Part shown: one piece after another, positions 26,598 to 36,134 of the stretch
Layout: every line of letters begins with the position of its first letter
Position numbering within the stretch: the stretch's first letter is position 1
DNA from: Methylobacterium sp. PvR107
GTDB taxonomy: Bacteria > Pseudomonadota > Alphaproteobacteria > Rhizobiales > Beijerinckiaceae
Direction: 5' to 3'
Assembly: GCF_017833295.1 (NCBI RefSeq)
Contig: NZ_JAFIBW010000001.1
Location: forward strand, 2,046,001-2,110,000
Length of the DNA stretch: 64,000 nucleotides
Translations under genes and position numbers: made by a program
The notes under the pieces: model-generated
What the model was told of the DNA's origin: nothing
What the model saw: the letters and a program-made list of their open reading frames with translations, nothing else
The model's database searches: none

Positions 26598-28400
26598 ATG
26601 ACCGACGCGCCAGCCCAAACTCCGGAACCGGCCATCGGCCCCTGGAACCCGGGCGTCCGGTCCGATCTGCCGTCCGCGTTCCTACCGCTGGTCACCGTCT
26701 ACCGGGCCGAGCACGTCGAGACGCCGCTCCGCGACGCCCTGGATCTGAGCGACCTCTGCGGGCTGCCCGCCCGGCAGCTCACCCGGTTCCGGGCCGGTCG
26801 CCTCGTCGTCCACGAGGTCCTGATCCGGGTCATGTCGGACCTGTCGGTGCCGGTGGGCGCGGTCTACGCCGATCTCGGCGTGAACTTCCGGGCCATCGTC
26901 GCCACGATCCTGCGCGAGGGGATCGAGCCGCGCCTCGGCCAGGTCGAGGCCGCCCTGGCCGGGATCCGCGCCGAGGCCGACGCGGTGCTCGCCCGCGAGG
27001 TCGGCGCCATCCTGGACGACCCGCCGGCCCCAAAGCCGCCGGAGCCGCGTTGGCTCGACCGACTCCTTGGACGCCGCCCGCCGGTCATCGAACCCCCGCG
27101 CGAGGATCTCGCGACCCGGGCCCTGCGCCATCTCGAAACCTGGCAGCGGCGCGCCGCCGAAGCCGGCGACGCCCTTGAGATCGCCGCCTGTGAGGCGCTG
27201 CGCACCGTGGTGTCGGGTCTCATCGCCCGGCAGAATGCCGTCATCCGCGACGCGGCCCTGCTGCGAACCATCGCGGGGACGCTGGTCTCGAACGGCTACG
27301 GCAGCCGCCGCATCGGCGAACTGATCGAGCCCTGGATCGGCGCGGTGGTGGACGCGCACGGCTACCGCCGGCTCGCGCCGCAGGACCATCCGGTGGTGAT
27401 GAACGTCAAGGGCGCCTCGGCCTCCGGCAAGAGCACGATCCGCCCCTACCAGCTCGGGCTTGCCAGGCGCCTCGGCATGGCGTGGTCGGATTTCGCGGTC
27501 ATCACCCCGGATGTCTGGCGCAAGTACCTCCTCGACTACGACAGCCTGGGAGCCGCCTCACGCTACGCCGGGACGCTCACCGGCTACGAGGTCGAGATCA
27601 TCGACATGAAGCTCGACCGCTACGTCACCCGCAAAGCGGCCGAGCGGCGGATCTCGAACCTGTTGATCGACCGGTTCCGGTTCGACAGCTTCCAGGCGGA
27701 GGCCGGATCCGACGGCGGCGGCCAGCTGCTCACGCGGTTCGGCGACCGGGTCTACATGCAGTTCATGGTCACGCCCCCGGCCGACACCGTCGAGCGGGCC
27801 TGGAAGCGCGGCGAGCTGTTCGGCCGCTACAAGGCCGTGGAGGACCTGCTGGCCCACAACGTCGAGGCCTATACCGGGATGCCGCGCCTGTTCTTCAACT
27901 GGGCGCTGTCGCGGGACAAGCAGGTGGTCTGCGAGTTCCTCGACAACAGCGTGCCGCTGGGCGAGCGACCGCGCACGATCGCGTTCTGGGCGGACGGTAT
28001 CCTCAACATCCTCGACGTGAAGGGGCTGATCGACATCGATCGCTTCCGGAAAGTCGACATCTTCGCCCGCGGCCCCGAAGCGGTGTTCAACGGCGCCGAC
28101 CTCTCGGCATCCGCCAACACCGCCTTCCTGAGCGAATGCCTGCGCAGGATGGCCGTGGTCCGCTTCGTACAGGCCGAGACCGGACGGGCGATCCTGCGCC
28201 TCGACCGCGGGCGGATCACCGCGCTGGATCCCGGCGCCCTGGCCGCGGTAAAGGAAGGGTCGGAATGGGCGGCGGCCTGCGCGCTCATCGGCTTTCCGGC
28301 CGATCCGGGCCCGATCCCCGTCCTCGACGAAACGCTGGACCCGGCCGATGCGCCGACGCTCGGTACCTGGGGGCCTGGGACAGCCACGGAGGCCTTATAG
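26598..28400 (+). CDS. P-loop protein of unknown function
   Basis: A 600-residue protein with no signal peptide. Residues 1-250 are helical and rich in Arg/Glu/Ala. Residues 272-280 are a clear Walker A (GASASGKST) preceded by a beta strand (PVVMNVK). After it come VITPDVWRKYLLDYDSLG, EIIDMKLDRYVTRKA, and ERRISNLLIDRFRFDSF. The arrangement brings zeta-toxin/adenylate-kinase-like folds to mind, with the later Arg-rich part as a possible lid, but I cannot name the family. It lies 115 bases after ilvE. GGGAGG is 11 bases before the ATG. The function is open. Confidence 0.75.
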   Translation: MTDAPAQTPEPAIGPWNPGVRSDLPSAFLPLVTVYRAEHVETPLRDALDLSDLCGLPARQLTRFRAGRLVVHEVLIRVMSDLSVPVGAVYADLGVNFRAIVATILREGIEPRLGQVEAALAGIRAEADAVLAREVGAILDDPPAPKPPEPRWLDRLLGRRPPVIEPPREDLATRALRHLETWQRRAAEAGDALEIAACEALRTVVSGLIARQNAVIRDAALLRTIAGTLVSNGYGSRRIGELIEPWIGAVVDAHGYRRLAPQDHPVVMNVKGASASGKSTIRPYQLGLARRLGMAWSDFAVITPDVWRKYLLDYDSLGAASRYAGTLTGYEVEIIDMKLDRYVTRKAAERRISNLLIDRFRFDSFQAEAGSDGGGQLLTRFGDRVYMQFMVTPPADTVERAWKRGELFGRYKAVEDLLAHNVEAYTGMPRLFFNWALSRDKQVVCEFLDNSVPLGERPRTIAFWADGILNILDVKGLIDIDRFRKVDIFARGPEAVFNGADLSASANTAFLSECLRRMAVVRFVQAETGRAILRLDRGRITALDPGALAAVKEGSEWAAACALIGFPADPGPIPVLDETLDPADAPTLGTWGPGTATEAL

Positions 28401-28460
28401 CGACGGCGGGCGGCACAGTCCGGGTCTTCGTGTGAAAGCCGCGGTCGATGCCGCTCCCAC

Positions 28461-28554
28461 CGTCATCACGAGCGACGCGATGTGACCCAGGGCGGCCCGA
28501 CATCCGAAGTCTCGGCGCTTCCCTGGATAGGTTTCGCCCCGCTTGCAAGGACGG
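28461..28554. repeat. palindromic repeat, family B copy 1
   Basis: About 95 bases: CGTCATCACGAGCGACGCGA then TGACCCAGGG on the left, and CCTGGATAGG...GCTTGCAAGGACGG on the right. Copy 2 at 32101 shares the left arm (one or two mismatches in 21) and the downstream flank GGCGGCGGATCG. Confidence 0.75.
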
Positions 28555-28676
28555 CGGCGGATCGATGCCGGGAAGCGTCCTCATCGTCCGTCGGGAGGCC
28601 CTGCCGCCTCATCCGGCCCGGGCGTGAAACGGAATAATATCTCCTGCCTGACAGTTCATCCCGTCCGTCTCACGCT

Positions 28677-28691
28677 GGTATATTGCATACC
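28677..28691. promoter_or_regulatory. operator candidate GGTAT-N5-ATACC upstream of oxlT
   Basis: A perfect 5-base inverted repeat with a 5-base spacer, ending 81 bases before the oxlT ATG. A near-identical arrangement lies 78 bases before the PAS-frc unit. GntR-type regulators use sites of similar form; no regulator gene is in the window. Confidence 0.55.
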
Positions 28692-28772
28692 TAGAACAGA
28701 TGTGCATGATGATCGGCGCACTCGAGACGCCGCCACAGCAAGGCCGCGCCGCCCAAGAGAAGAGGCTCAGGG

Positions 28773-30059
28773 ATGGAACGCCAGGACTCGCCTTCGGCGA
28801 AATGGTGGCAGCTCGCCTTCGGCGTGATCTGCATGGCCATGATCGCCAACCTTCAATACGGTTGGACGTTGTTCGTCGATCCGATCGACCAGCGATATCA
28901 CTGGGGCCGCGCGGCGATCCAGCTCGCCTTCACGCTGTTCGTCGCTACCGAGACCTGGCTGGTCCCGGTCGAGGCTTGGTTCGTCGACCGCTACGGCCCG
29001 AAGATCGTGGTCGCCTTCGGCGGCGTGATGATCGCCCTGGCCTGGACGATCGACGCCTACGCCGACAGCCTGTTCATGCTGTATCTCGGAGCCGTGATCG
29101 CCGGCATCGGCGCGGGCTCGGTGTACGGCACCTGCGTGGGCAACGCCCTCAAGTGGTTTCCGCATCGCCGCGGTCTCGCCGCCGGCGCCACGGCTGCCGG
29201 TTTCGGCGCGGGTGCGGCCATCACGGTCGTCCCGATCGCCCGCATGATCGCCTCCAACGGCTACCAGGATGCCTTCCTGTACTTCGGTATCGGTCAGGGC
29301 GTCGTGGTGTTCGCCCTCGCCTTCCTGCTGCGCAAGCCGTCGACCACCACGCCGGTTCAGCGGAAGAGCACGCGCCTGCCGCAGACCAAGGTCGACCGCA
29401 GCCCCCGCGAGGCGGTGCGCACCCCGGTCTTCTGGGTGATGTACGCGATGTTCGTGATGGTCGCGTCGGGCGGCCTGATGGCGGCGGCGCAGATCGCCCC
29501 GATTGCCCACGACTTCCAGGTGGCCGGCGTGCCGGTAAGCCTGTTCGGCCTCCAGATGGCCGCGCTGACGCTGGCGATCTCGCTCGACCGGATCTTCGAC
29601 GGGTTCGGCCGGCCGTTCTTCGGCTTCGTCTCTGACCATATCGGCCGCGAGAACACGATGTTCATCGCCTTCTCGACGGCGGCGCTGGCGGTGATCGTGC
29701 TGCTGACCTACGGGCATATCCCGATGGTCTTCGTCTTCGCCACGGCGGTGTATTTCGGAGTGTTCGGCGAGATCTACTCGCTGTTCCCGGCGACCTGCGG
29801 CGACACGTTCGGCTCGAAGTACGCCGCCAGCAATGCCGGCCTGCTCTACACCGCCAAGGGCACCGCCGCCTTCCTGGTTCCGTTCGCCAGCCTGCTCTCA
29901 GCGGCTTACGGCTGGTCGGCGGTGTTCGCGCTGATCATCGTTCTCAACGTGACGGCGGCGGCGATGGCGATGTTCCTCCTGCGGCCGATGCGAGCCCGCT
30001 ACCTCGCCGCGGAGGAGCATCCCGCGGCGCTCAGCGCCCAGCCGATCCGGGCGGCCTGA
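28773..30059 (+). CDS. oxlT: oxalate:formate antiporter
   Basis: Inner-membrane carrier of the major facilitator OFA family, 428 residues, 12 helices, exchanging oxalate for formate. Arg273 ([15 protein letters not shown]) and Lys362 ([12 protein letters not shown]) match the two charged binding-site residues described for OxlT of Oxalobacter (Arg272 and Lys355). It is followed 143 bases later by oxc on the same strand. A family-B repeat and the GGTAT-N5-ATACC site lie upstream. The ATG at 28773 follows a purine-rich AAGAGGCTCAGGG. Confidence 0.95.
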   Translation: MERQDSPSAKWWQLAFGVICMAMIANLQYGWTLFVDPIDQRYHWGRAAIQLAFTLFVATETWLVPVEAWFVDRYGPKIVVAFGGVMIALAWTIDAYADSLFMLYLGAVIAGIGAGSVYGTCVGNALKWFPHRRGLAAGATAAGFGAGAAITVVPIARMIASNGYQDAFLYFGIGQGVVVFALAFLLRKPSTTTPVQRKSTRLPQTKVDRSPREAVRTPVFWVMYAMFVMVASGGLMAAAQIAPIAHDFQVAGVPVSLFGLQMAALTLAISLDRIFDGFGRPFFGFVSDHIGRENTMFIAFSTAALAVIVLLTYGHIPMVFVFATAVYFGVFGEIYSLFPATCGDTFGSKYAASNAGLLYTAKGTAAFLVPFASLLSAAYGWSAVFALIIVLNVTAAAMAMFLLRPMRARYLAAEEHPAALSAQPIRAA

Positions 30060-30202
30060 CCGACCCCTGCGCCGCGACGTCACTCAAGCGACGCCCACCC
30101 TTACGGATCCCCCCCTCCCCTGCATCGGGAGTTTGGGAGATCCTCGGCCAACCGGCGCCGAGAGCCGCCCGTACTGACACCGATCCTCCGGGAGAAACCG
30201 TG

Positions 30203-31948
30203 ATGACCGCACTCGCCAAGATCGTCCACCCCACGCCCGAGGTCGAGGCGGAGCCCGACCTGACCGACGGCTTCCACCTCGTCATCGACGCGCTCAAGCT
30301 CAACGGCATCGAGACGATCTACGGCGTACCGGGCATCCCGATCACCGATCTCGGCCGCATGGCGCAGGCCGAGGGCATGCGGGTGATCTCGTTCCGGCAC
30401 GAGCAGCATGCCGGCAACGCCGCGGCGATCGCCGGATTCCTCACCCAGAAGCCGGGCATCTGCCTCACCGTCTCGGCCCCGGGCTTCCTGAACGGCCTGA
30501 CGGCGCTCGCCAACGCCACCACCAACTGCTTCCCGATGATCCTGATCTCGGGCTCCTCCGAGCGCGAGATCGTCGACCTGCAGCAGGGCGACTACGAGGA
30601 GATGGACCAGCTCGCCATCGCCAAGCCCCTGTGCAAGGCGGCGTTCCGGGTGCTGCACGCGGCCGATATCGGCATCGGCGTGGCGCGGGCCATCCGCGCC
30701 GCCTGCTCCGGCCGGCCGGGCGGCGTCTATCTCGACCTGCCCGCCAAGCTGTTCGCCCAGGTGATCGACGCCGAGGCCGGCCGCAAGTCGCTTGTGAAGG
30801 TGATCGATCCGGCTCCGGCCCAGCACCCCGCCCCCGAAGCGATCGCGCGGGCGCTGGAGGTGCTCAAATCCGCCCGGCGTCCGCTGATCGTGCTCGGCAA
30901 GGGCGCCGCCTACGCCCAGGCCGACGAGGCGATCCGCGCCCTCGTGGAGACCAGCGGCATCCCGTATGTGCCGATGAGCATGGCCAAGGGCCTCCTGCCC
31001 GACACCCATCCGCTCTCGGCCGGCGCTGCGCGCTCGACGGCCCTGAAGGACTCCGACGTCGTGCTGCTGATCGGCGCCCGGCTGAACTGGCTGCTGTCGC
31101 ACGGCAAGGGCAAGAGCTGGGGCGAGCCGGGCTCGACCAAGTTCATCCAGATCGACATCGAGCCCCGCGAAATGGACTCGAACGTCGAGATCGTCGCGCC
31201 CGTGGTCGGCGACATCGCCTCCTGCGTGCAGGCGCTGCTGGAGGGCATGGGCAAGGGCTGGCAGCAGCCCCCGTCCGACTGGATCGAGACGCTGAAGTCG
31301 AAGCGCGAGGCGAACATCGCCAAGATGGCGCCGAAGCTGATGAGCAACGCCTCGCCCATGACCTTCCACGCCGCGCTCGGCGCGTTGCGCACCATCATCA
31401 AGGAGCGGCCGGACGCGATCCTGGTCAACGAAGGCGCCAACACCCTCGACCTCGCCCGCGGCATCATCGACATGTACCAGCCGCGCAAGCGCCTGGATGT
31501 CGGCACCTGGGGTATCATGGGCATCGGCATGGGCTTCGCCGTCGCGGCCGCGGTCGAGACCGGCAAGCCGGTGCTCTGCGTCGAGGGCGACAGCGCCTTC
31601 GGCTTCTCCGGCATGGAGGTCGAGACGATCTGCCGTTACGGGTTGCCGGTCTGCATCGTAGTGTTCAACAACAACGGCATCTATCGCGGCACCGACACCG
31701 ACCCGACCGGCCGTGACCCGGCTACGACGGTCTTCGTGCAGGATTCCCGCTACGACAAGATGATGGAGGCCTTCGGCGGCGTCGGCTACAACGTCACCAC
31801 GCCGGACGAGCTGACCCGCGCGGTCAACGAGGCGATGAATTCGGGCCGCCCGGCCCTGATCAACGCCGTCATCGACCCGGCCGCTGGCAGCGAGAGCGGC
31901 AATATCGGCAGCCTCAACCCGCAGAGCGGCATCAAGAAGAAGAAGTGA
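30203..31948 (+). CDS. oxc: oxalyl-CoA decarboxylase
   Basis: Thiamine-diphosphate enzyme that turns oxalyl-CoA into formyl-CoA and CO2. 581 residues, the usual length. Catalytic Glu67 (FRHEQHAGN) and the ThDP motif GDSAFGFSG to NNNGIY (residues about 462-495) are seen. [12 protein letters not shown] is a conserved block. The C-terminus ends in KKKK. An in-frame GTG lies directly before the ATG at 30203; GGGAG sits 8 bases before the ATG. It acts with the Frc product and is probably co-transcribed with oxlT. A strong terminator follows. Confidence 0.97.
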   Translation: MTALAKIVHPTPEVEAEPDLTDGFHLVIDALKLNGIETIYGVPGIPITDLGRMAQAEGMRVISFRHEQHAGNAAAIAGFLTQKPGICLTVSAPGFLNGLTALANATTNCFPMILISGSSEREIVDLQQGDYEEMDQLAIAKPLCKAAFRVLHAADIGIGVARAIRAACSGRPGGVYLDLPAKLFAQVIDAEAGRKSLVKVIDPAPAQHPAPEAIARALEVLKSARRPLIVLGKGAAYAQADEAIRALVETSGIPYVPMSMAKGLLPDTHPLSAGAARSTALKDSDVVLLIGARLNWLLSHGKGKSWGEPGSTKFIQIDIEPREMDSNVEIVAPVVGDIASCVQALLEGMGKGWQQPPSDWIETLKSKREANIAKMAPKLMSNASPMTFHAALGALRTIIKERPDAILVNEGANTLDLARGIIDMYQPRKRLDVGTWGIMGIGMGFAVAAAVETGKPVLCVEGDSAFGFSGMEVETICRYGLPVCIVVFNNNGIYRGTDTDPTGRDPATTVFVQDSRYDKMMEAFGGVGYNVTTPDELTRAVNEAMNSGRPALINAVIDPAAGSESGNIGSLNPQSGIKKKK

Positions 31949-31988
31949 GGTTTAAATCCTCGCGAGATCTCTGATCCGAACCATCGAA

Positions 31989-32023
31989 GCCGGGCTCGCG
32001 TATCGAGCCCGGCCCCTTTCCTT
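31989..32023 (+). terminator. terminator of oxlT-oxc
   Basis: GCCGGGCTCG-CGTAT-CGAGCCCGGC, a perfect 10-bp stem 40 bases after the oxc stop, followed by CCCTTTCCTT. Confidence 0.8.
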
Positions 32024-32100
32024 GATGAGAACGGCATCGCGGGTCCGTGCGGGATGGCGATCCGCTGAAGCTCCTGACCGCCCGGAGATCTTCACCCGCA

Positions 32101-32193
32101 CCGACGTCTCGCGCGACGCGAAGTGACCCAGGGCAGCGCGGCCGCGATCCGCGCGGAGCGACCGGATTGCTTCGCTGCGCTCGCTTAGACGGC
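32101..32193. repeat. palindromic repeat, family B copy 2
   Basis: About 93 bases, left arm GCGCGACGCGAAGTGACCCA, right arm ACCGGATTGCTTCGCTGCGC. It shares left arm and downstream flank with copy 1 and the inner TTCGCT/AGCGAA pairing with copy 3. Confidence 0.75.
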
Positions 32194-32228
32194 GGCGGAT
32201 CGGTCATCCGTTCGGTGACGGTGCATCC

Positions 32229-32924
32229 ATGATCGATCCGGACCTCGCCGGCCGCCTGCATTTCCGCCATCGGCTGCCCACCGGCGAGCCCCTCCCCCCC
32301 GGACGGCACGAGCTCGGCCTCTTCGCCGAGCGCGACGCGGTGCTGGTGGTCCCCGAGCGCCTCGAGCCGCGCCGCCCCTGCCCGCTCGTGGTGCTGTTCC
32401 ATGGCGGCGGCGGCAGTGCCGAGCGCATCCTGCCGATGCTGGAGGGGCACGCGCAGGCCGAGCGCTTCCTGCTTCTCGTCCCGCAATCGCTGTTCCCGAC
32501 CTGGGACATCGTCATCGCCGGCCACGGGCCGGACCGGGAGCGGGTTGCCGCGGCACTCGACGCGGTGGCCGACCGCTTCCTGCTCGATCCGGAGCGGCTC
32601 TGCTTCGCCGGCCACTCGGATGGCGGCAGCTACACCCTTTCCCTCGGGCTGGCGAACGGCGACGTCGCCAGCCACCTCATCGTCTCGTCAGCCGGGTTCC
32701 TGTCGGTACACGTGCAGGTCGGCGCGCCGCGAATGTTCCTCTCGCACGGCCTCCGGGACGAGCAGATCCCGATCGCGCGGAGCGCACGCATCCACGTGCC
32801 CCGGCTGCGGGAAGCCGGCTACGACGTGACCTATGTCGAGTATGACGGCCCCCACGCGCACCAGCCGCCTGTCGTGGCGCAGGCCGTGGCGTTCTTCATG
32901 GCGGGGACCGAAGGCGTGGCCTAG
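32229..32924 (+). CDS. alpha/beta hydrolase, phospholipase/carboxylesterase-like
   Basis: A 231-residue serine hydrolase fold without a signal peptide. Oxyanion region VVLFHGGGGSAE, nucleophile in GHSDGGSY, acid in SHGLRDEQIPI and His in GPHAHQPP. It resembles small esterases or polyhydroxybutyrate-depolymerase-like proteins; the substrate is unknown. It sits between oxc and frc, flanked on both sides by family-B repeats, so it may be an insertion into the oxalate region and not part of that pathway. No obvious ribosome site precedes the ATG. Confidence 0.85.
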   Translation: MIDPDLAGRLHFRHRLPTGEPLPPGRHELGLFAERDAVLVVPERLEPRRPCPLVVLFHGGGGSAERILPMLEGHAQAERFLLLVPQSLFPTWDIVIAGHGPDRERVAAALDAVADRFLLDPERLCFAGHSDGGSYTLSLGLANGDVASHLIVSSAGFLSVHVQVGAPRMFLSHGLRDEQIPIARSARIHVPRLREAGYDVTYVEYDGPHAHQPPVVAQAVAFFMAGTEGVA

Positions 32925-33010
32925 CGCTCCTGGCCGGATAGGACACCGGTCCGGCGCGCCTGCGCGCCCTGGCGGGGGCTAGACGGGCGGCAAACGAAGT
33001 CCGAGCCCTT

Positions 33011-33109
33011 CGTCCTTACGAGCGGAGCGAAGCAATCCAGGAGCGCCCCGCCCGGCGATCCGGCGATGTCGCGCGGCCCTGAACTGCTTCGCTCCGCGCG
33101 CAAAGACGG
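33011..33109. repeat. palindromic repeat, family B copy 3
   Basis: About 99 bases: CGTCCTTACGAGCGGAGCGA then AGCAATCCAGG; the matching right arm is CTGCTTCGCTCCGCGCGC then AAAGACGG. It closes the hydrolase segment on the frc side. Confidence 0.75.
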
Positions 33110-33207
33110 GCTGGATTTCGCCGCACGTGTCAGAGGCCGATCCCTGCGCCCCGCCCTGCCGTTGCCGAGCGATGGACCGCAAGCAAAGCTGTCTTGCGTC
33201 CCGACAT

Positions 33208-33238
33208 GAAAAAGGACGGCGCCCGGGGGCGCCGTCCT
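33208..33238 (-). terminator. rho-independent terminator of frc
   Basis: AGGACGGCGCC-CGGG-GGCGCCGTCCT on the plus strand, with a run of six A before it. Read on the minus strand this is a perfect 11-bp stem followed by TTTTTT, 28 bases after the frc stop. Confidence 0.92.
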
Positions 33239-33266
33239 GGCTTCGGAGCGGGAGGATGGCGGTCGA

Positions 33267-34517
33267 TCAGACCGCGCGGGACTCGTGCATCGCCCGGATC
33301 TGTTCCGGCGTGTAGCCCAGATCCGCCAGCACCTCGTCGGTATGCTCGCCGAGCAGCGGCGAGGCCTTCACCTCGACCTTCAGGTCGGAGAACTTGATCG
33401 GGCTCCCGACGGTTAGGTACTTGCCGAGCTTCGGGTGCGCCACCTCGACCACGGTGCCGCTCTCGCGCAGGGACTTGTCCTCGGCGATCTCCTTCATCGA
33501 CAGGACCGGCGCGCAGGGGATGTCGTAGGTGCGCAGGATGTCCACCGCCTCGAACTTGGTCTTGTCGGCGAGCCACTCCTCGATCGTCTTGAAGATGTCG
33601 AAGATCTTGTCCTGGCGCGCCCGCGGCGTGTTGTAGGCGGGATCGGCTATCCACTCCTCCTTGCCGAGAACCTTGCAGATCGGCGCCCAGGCATGGCCCT
33701 GGATCGTGAAGTAGATGTAGGCGTTCGGGTCGGTCTCCCAGCCCTTGCACTTCAGCACCCAGCCCGGCTGGCCGCCGCCGCCCGCATTGCCGCCGCGCGG
33801 CACCACGTCGGAGAACTCGCCGTGGGGGTATTGCGGGTATTCCTCAAGGTAGCCGAGCGCGTCGAGACGCTGCTGGTCGCGCAGCTTCACCCGGCAGAGG
33901 TTGATGACCGAGTCCTGCATCGACACGGCGACCTTCTGGCCCTTGCCGGTCTTGTTTTTCTGGTGGAGCGCCGTGAGGATTCCGATGGCGAGGTGCATGC
34001 CGGTGTTGGAATCACCGAGCGCGGCTGCGCTGACGGTGGGCGGTCCGTCCCAGAAGCCCGTGGTCGAGGCGGCACCGCCCGCGCACTGAGCGACGTTCTC
34101 GTAGACCTTCAGGTCCTCGTAATGGTGGCCGTCCGAGAAGCCCTTCACCGAGGCCAGGATCATGCCCGGGTTCAGCTCCTGGATCCGCGCCCAGGAGAAG
34201 CCCATCCGATCCAGCGCGCCGGGGCCGAAATTCTCGACCATGACGTCCGAATCCTGGATCAGCTTCTCCAGAACTTCCTTGCCGGCCTGGGTCTTGGTGT
34301 CGAGGGTCAGCGAGCGCTTGTTCGAGTTCAGCATCGTGAAGTAGAGCGCGTCCGCGTCCTCGACGTGGCGCAGCTGAGTGCGGGTCACGTCGCCGGCGCC
34401 GGGGCGCTCGACCTTGATCACGTCGGCACCGAACCAAGCGAGCAGCTGCGTGCAGGCAGGCCCGGCCTGGACGTGCGTGAAGTCGATGATCTTGATCCCT
34501 TCCAACGGCTGGCTCAT
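33267..34517 (-). CDS. frc: formyl-CoA:oxalate CoA-transferase
   Basis: Moves CoA from formyl-CoA to oxalate, making the substrate of Oxc. 416 residues of the CoA-transferase family III. Asp169 (LGDSNTGMH) aligns exactly in number with the catalytic aspartate of Oxalobacter Frc, and the mobile glycine loop [12 protein letters not shown] is present. Transcribed leftward, opposite to oxlT-oxc. A PAS gene ends 57 bases upstream on the same strand, so the two are probably one transcript. It ends at a very clear terminator. Confidence 0.97.
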   Translation of the reverse strand: MSQPLEGIKIIDFTHVQAGPACTQLLAWFGADVIKVERPGAGDVTRTQLRHVEDADALYFTMLNSNKRSLTLDTKTQAGKEVLEKLIQDSDVMVENFGPGALDRMGFSWARIQELNPGMILASVKGFSDGHHYEDLKVYENVAQCAGGAASTTGFWDGPPTVSAAALGDSNTGMHLAIGILTALHQKNKTGKGQKVAVSMQDSVINLCRVKLRDQQRLDALGYLEEYPQYPHGEFSDVVPRGGNAGGGGQPGWVLKCKGWETDPNAYIYFTIQGHAWAPICKVLGKEEWIADPAYNTPRARQDKIFDIFKTIEEWLADKTKFEAVDILRTYDIPCAPVLSMKEIAEDKSLRESGTVVEVAHPKLGKYLTVGSPIKFSDLKVEVKASPLLGEHTDEVLADLGYTPEQIRAMHESRAV

Positions 34518-34574
34518 TGGGCGTTCTCCCTGTGCGGTTTGGTGATCGGGACCTTCGGGTCTCGTCCGGCGGGC

Positions 34575-35048
34575 TTAAGGTGCCCGGCGCGACGGATCCG
34601 AGGAGGCTTCGAGTTCGGCCACGCGCTGGCGCAGGCGCTTCTCCTCGGCCCAGCGCGCGGTCTCGTCGCGGATCACCGCGACGATCCCGGTCACCCGGTC
34701 GGAGGCGTCCCGCACCATCCCCACCGTGAAGGCGATGGAGAGCTGGCGGCCGTCCTTGTGGATCGCCGGCACCCGCAGGGTCTCCGCCCCATACCGGGTG
34801 ACGCCGGTGTGCATCGTCTTCGCGTAACCGTCCCAGTGGCGGCGCCGGTGCCGCTCGGGCGTGATCAGGTCGAGGGTCTCGCCGAGCGCTTCCGCGGCGG
34901 TAAAGCCGAAGATCCGCTCGGCCGCAGGATTCCAGACCGTGATCGCACCCTCGGGATCGGCCACCACCACGGCATCGCCGATCGCCTCCGCGAGGCCTTC
35001 GAGCTCGCGGGCGGATGCGGCGGCCGTGCAGGTCGCTGCCTCTGTCAT
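34575..35048 (-). CDS. PAS-domain protein upstream of frc
   Basis: A 157-residue cytoplasmic protein, almost entirely one PAS domain (residues about 16-140: LAEAIGDAVVVADPEGAITV, WNPAAERIFGFTAAEALG, then ITPERHRRRHWDGYAKTM, KDGRQLSIAFTVGM) with a short coiled-coil tail (EEKRLRQRVAELEA). There is no output domain. Such stand-alone PAS proteins with the HWxGY signature are common in methylobacteria and may bind a ligand or haem. Its place in front of frc suggests a sensing role in oxalate use; that is inference. Confidence 0.85.
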   Translation of the reverse strand: MTEAATCTAAASARELEGLAEAIGDAVVVADPEGAITVWNPAAERIFGFTAAEALGETLDLITPERHRRRHWDGYAKTMHTGVTRYGAETLRVPAIHKDGRQLSIAFTVGMVRDASDRVTGIVAVIRDETARWAEEKRLRQRVAELEASSDPSRRAP

Positions 35049-35126
35049 GCGCGGCCCTTCCCCCCACCAGTGGAGCTAAAGTTCCGACTTGTCGGCGCCG
35101 TATCGTGCGAATGCGCTCGGTCGGTT

Positions 35127-35148
35127 GGTATTTGGTATGCCATATGCC
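35127..35148. promoter_or_regulatory. operator candidates upstream of PAS-frc
   Basis: Two overlapping sites of form GGTAT-N5-ATGCC (35127-35141 and 35134-35148), each one base from the oxlT site GGTAT-N5-ATACC. They begin 78 bases before the PAS ATG, almost the same distance as at oxlT. Confidence 0.5.
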
Positions 35149-35343
35149 GGAAGACGTCAACGGCTGGGCAGAAGACTGCACTTTCATGCCGGAGGAAGTG
35201 TAGCGCGCCGGCACGGCCGCAGCGTGCCCCGCCCGGCACCGCTTGGGTGCTATCGCCTTCTCAGATTTGCCGCTTTCGGCGAGCAGGTACCGGCAAGCCC
35301 CGAGGCACCGGCCAGCGGCTCGGCCGACCTGGAGACCATTTCG

Positions 35344-35997
35344 GTGATCCGTTTCGAGAAAGTCAGCAAAGTCTACCGCACGGACGGCCATCGGCGGACC
35401 ATCCTTGAACAGGCGTCATTCAGCCTGAAGCCCGGCGTCTCCTACGGAATTCTCGGCATCAACGGCGCCGGCAAGTCTACCACGATGCGGCTGATCGCGG
35501 GGACGGAGGATCCGACGCGCGGGAAGATCCACCGCGGCGTGCGGGTTTCCTGGCCCCTCGGCTTCGCCGGCGGATTCCACCCGAAGATGACCGGACGTGA
35601 CAACGTCACCTTCGTGTCCCGGATCTACGGCGAGGATCCCCGAAAGGTCCTCGACTTCGTGGAGGATTTCTCCGAGCTCGGCAGCTACCTGGACGTCCCG
35701 ATCTACACCTACTCGTCCGGCATGGGCGCGCGGCTCGCCTTCGGGATGAGCATGGCGATTCCATTCGACTGCTATCTGATCGACGAGATCACCTCGGTGG
35801 GCGACGCCCGTTTCTCCAAGCGCTGCGACGAAGTCTTCTCTCAGCGGTGCAAGCATGCCGACATCATCATGATCTCGCACTCGATGGAGACGATCCGGAA
35901 ATGGTGCTCGCAGGGCCTCGTGCTGCTCAACGGGCGCGCGATCGTCTACGAGAATGTCGACGACGCCATCGAGGTCTACCGACGCCTCAACGCCTGA
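35344..35997 (+). CDS. kpsT: polysaccharide export ABC ATP-binding protein
   Basis: A 217-residue ATPase of the KpsT/CtrD type that drives capsular polysaccharide export. Walker A GINGAGKST (Lys44), degenerate signature YSSGMGARLAFG, Walker B CYLIDEITSVGD and switch ISHSME. The GTG at 35344 is selected: GGAG lies 9 bases before it and it gives the family start IRFEKVSKVYR; a much longer ATG frame upstream overlaps the promoter. A kpsE-like gene follows 137 bases later. No KpsM-type permease gene is in the window. Confidence 0.92.
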   Translation: MIRFEKVSKVYRTDGHRRTILEQASFSLKPGVSYGILGINGAGKSTTMRLIAGTEDPTRGKIHRGVRVSWPLGFAGGFHPKMTGRDNVTFVSRIYGEDPRKVLDFVEDFSELGSYLDVPIYTYSSGMGARLAFGMSMAIPFDCYLIDEITSVGDARFSKRCDEVFSQRCKHADIIMISHSMETIRKWCSQGLVLLNGRAIVYENVDDAIEVYRRLNA

Positions 35998-36134
35998 GGC
36001 GTCCCGGATCGCGGCCGTAAAGACATGCTTTTGCCGTCTCGGCGTGGGACGGGGCTCGGACGCGTGCCCGGCCGTGGGAGCGGGTGCCCGGTGATGGGTC
36101 GACCTTCATGGCCGGGGAGGCCAGGAATCAAGCC

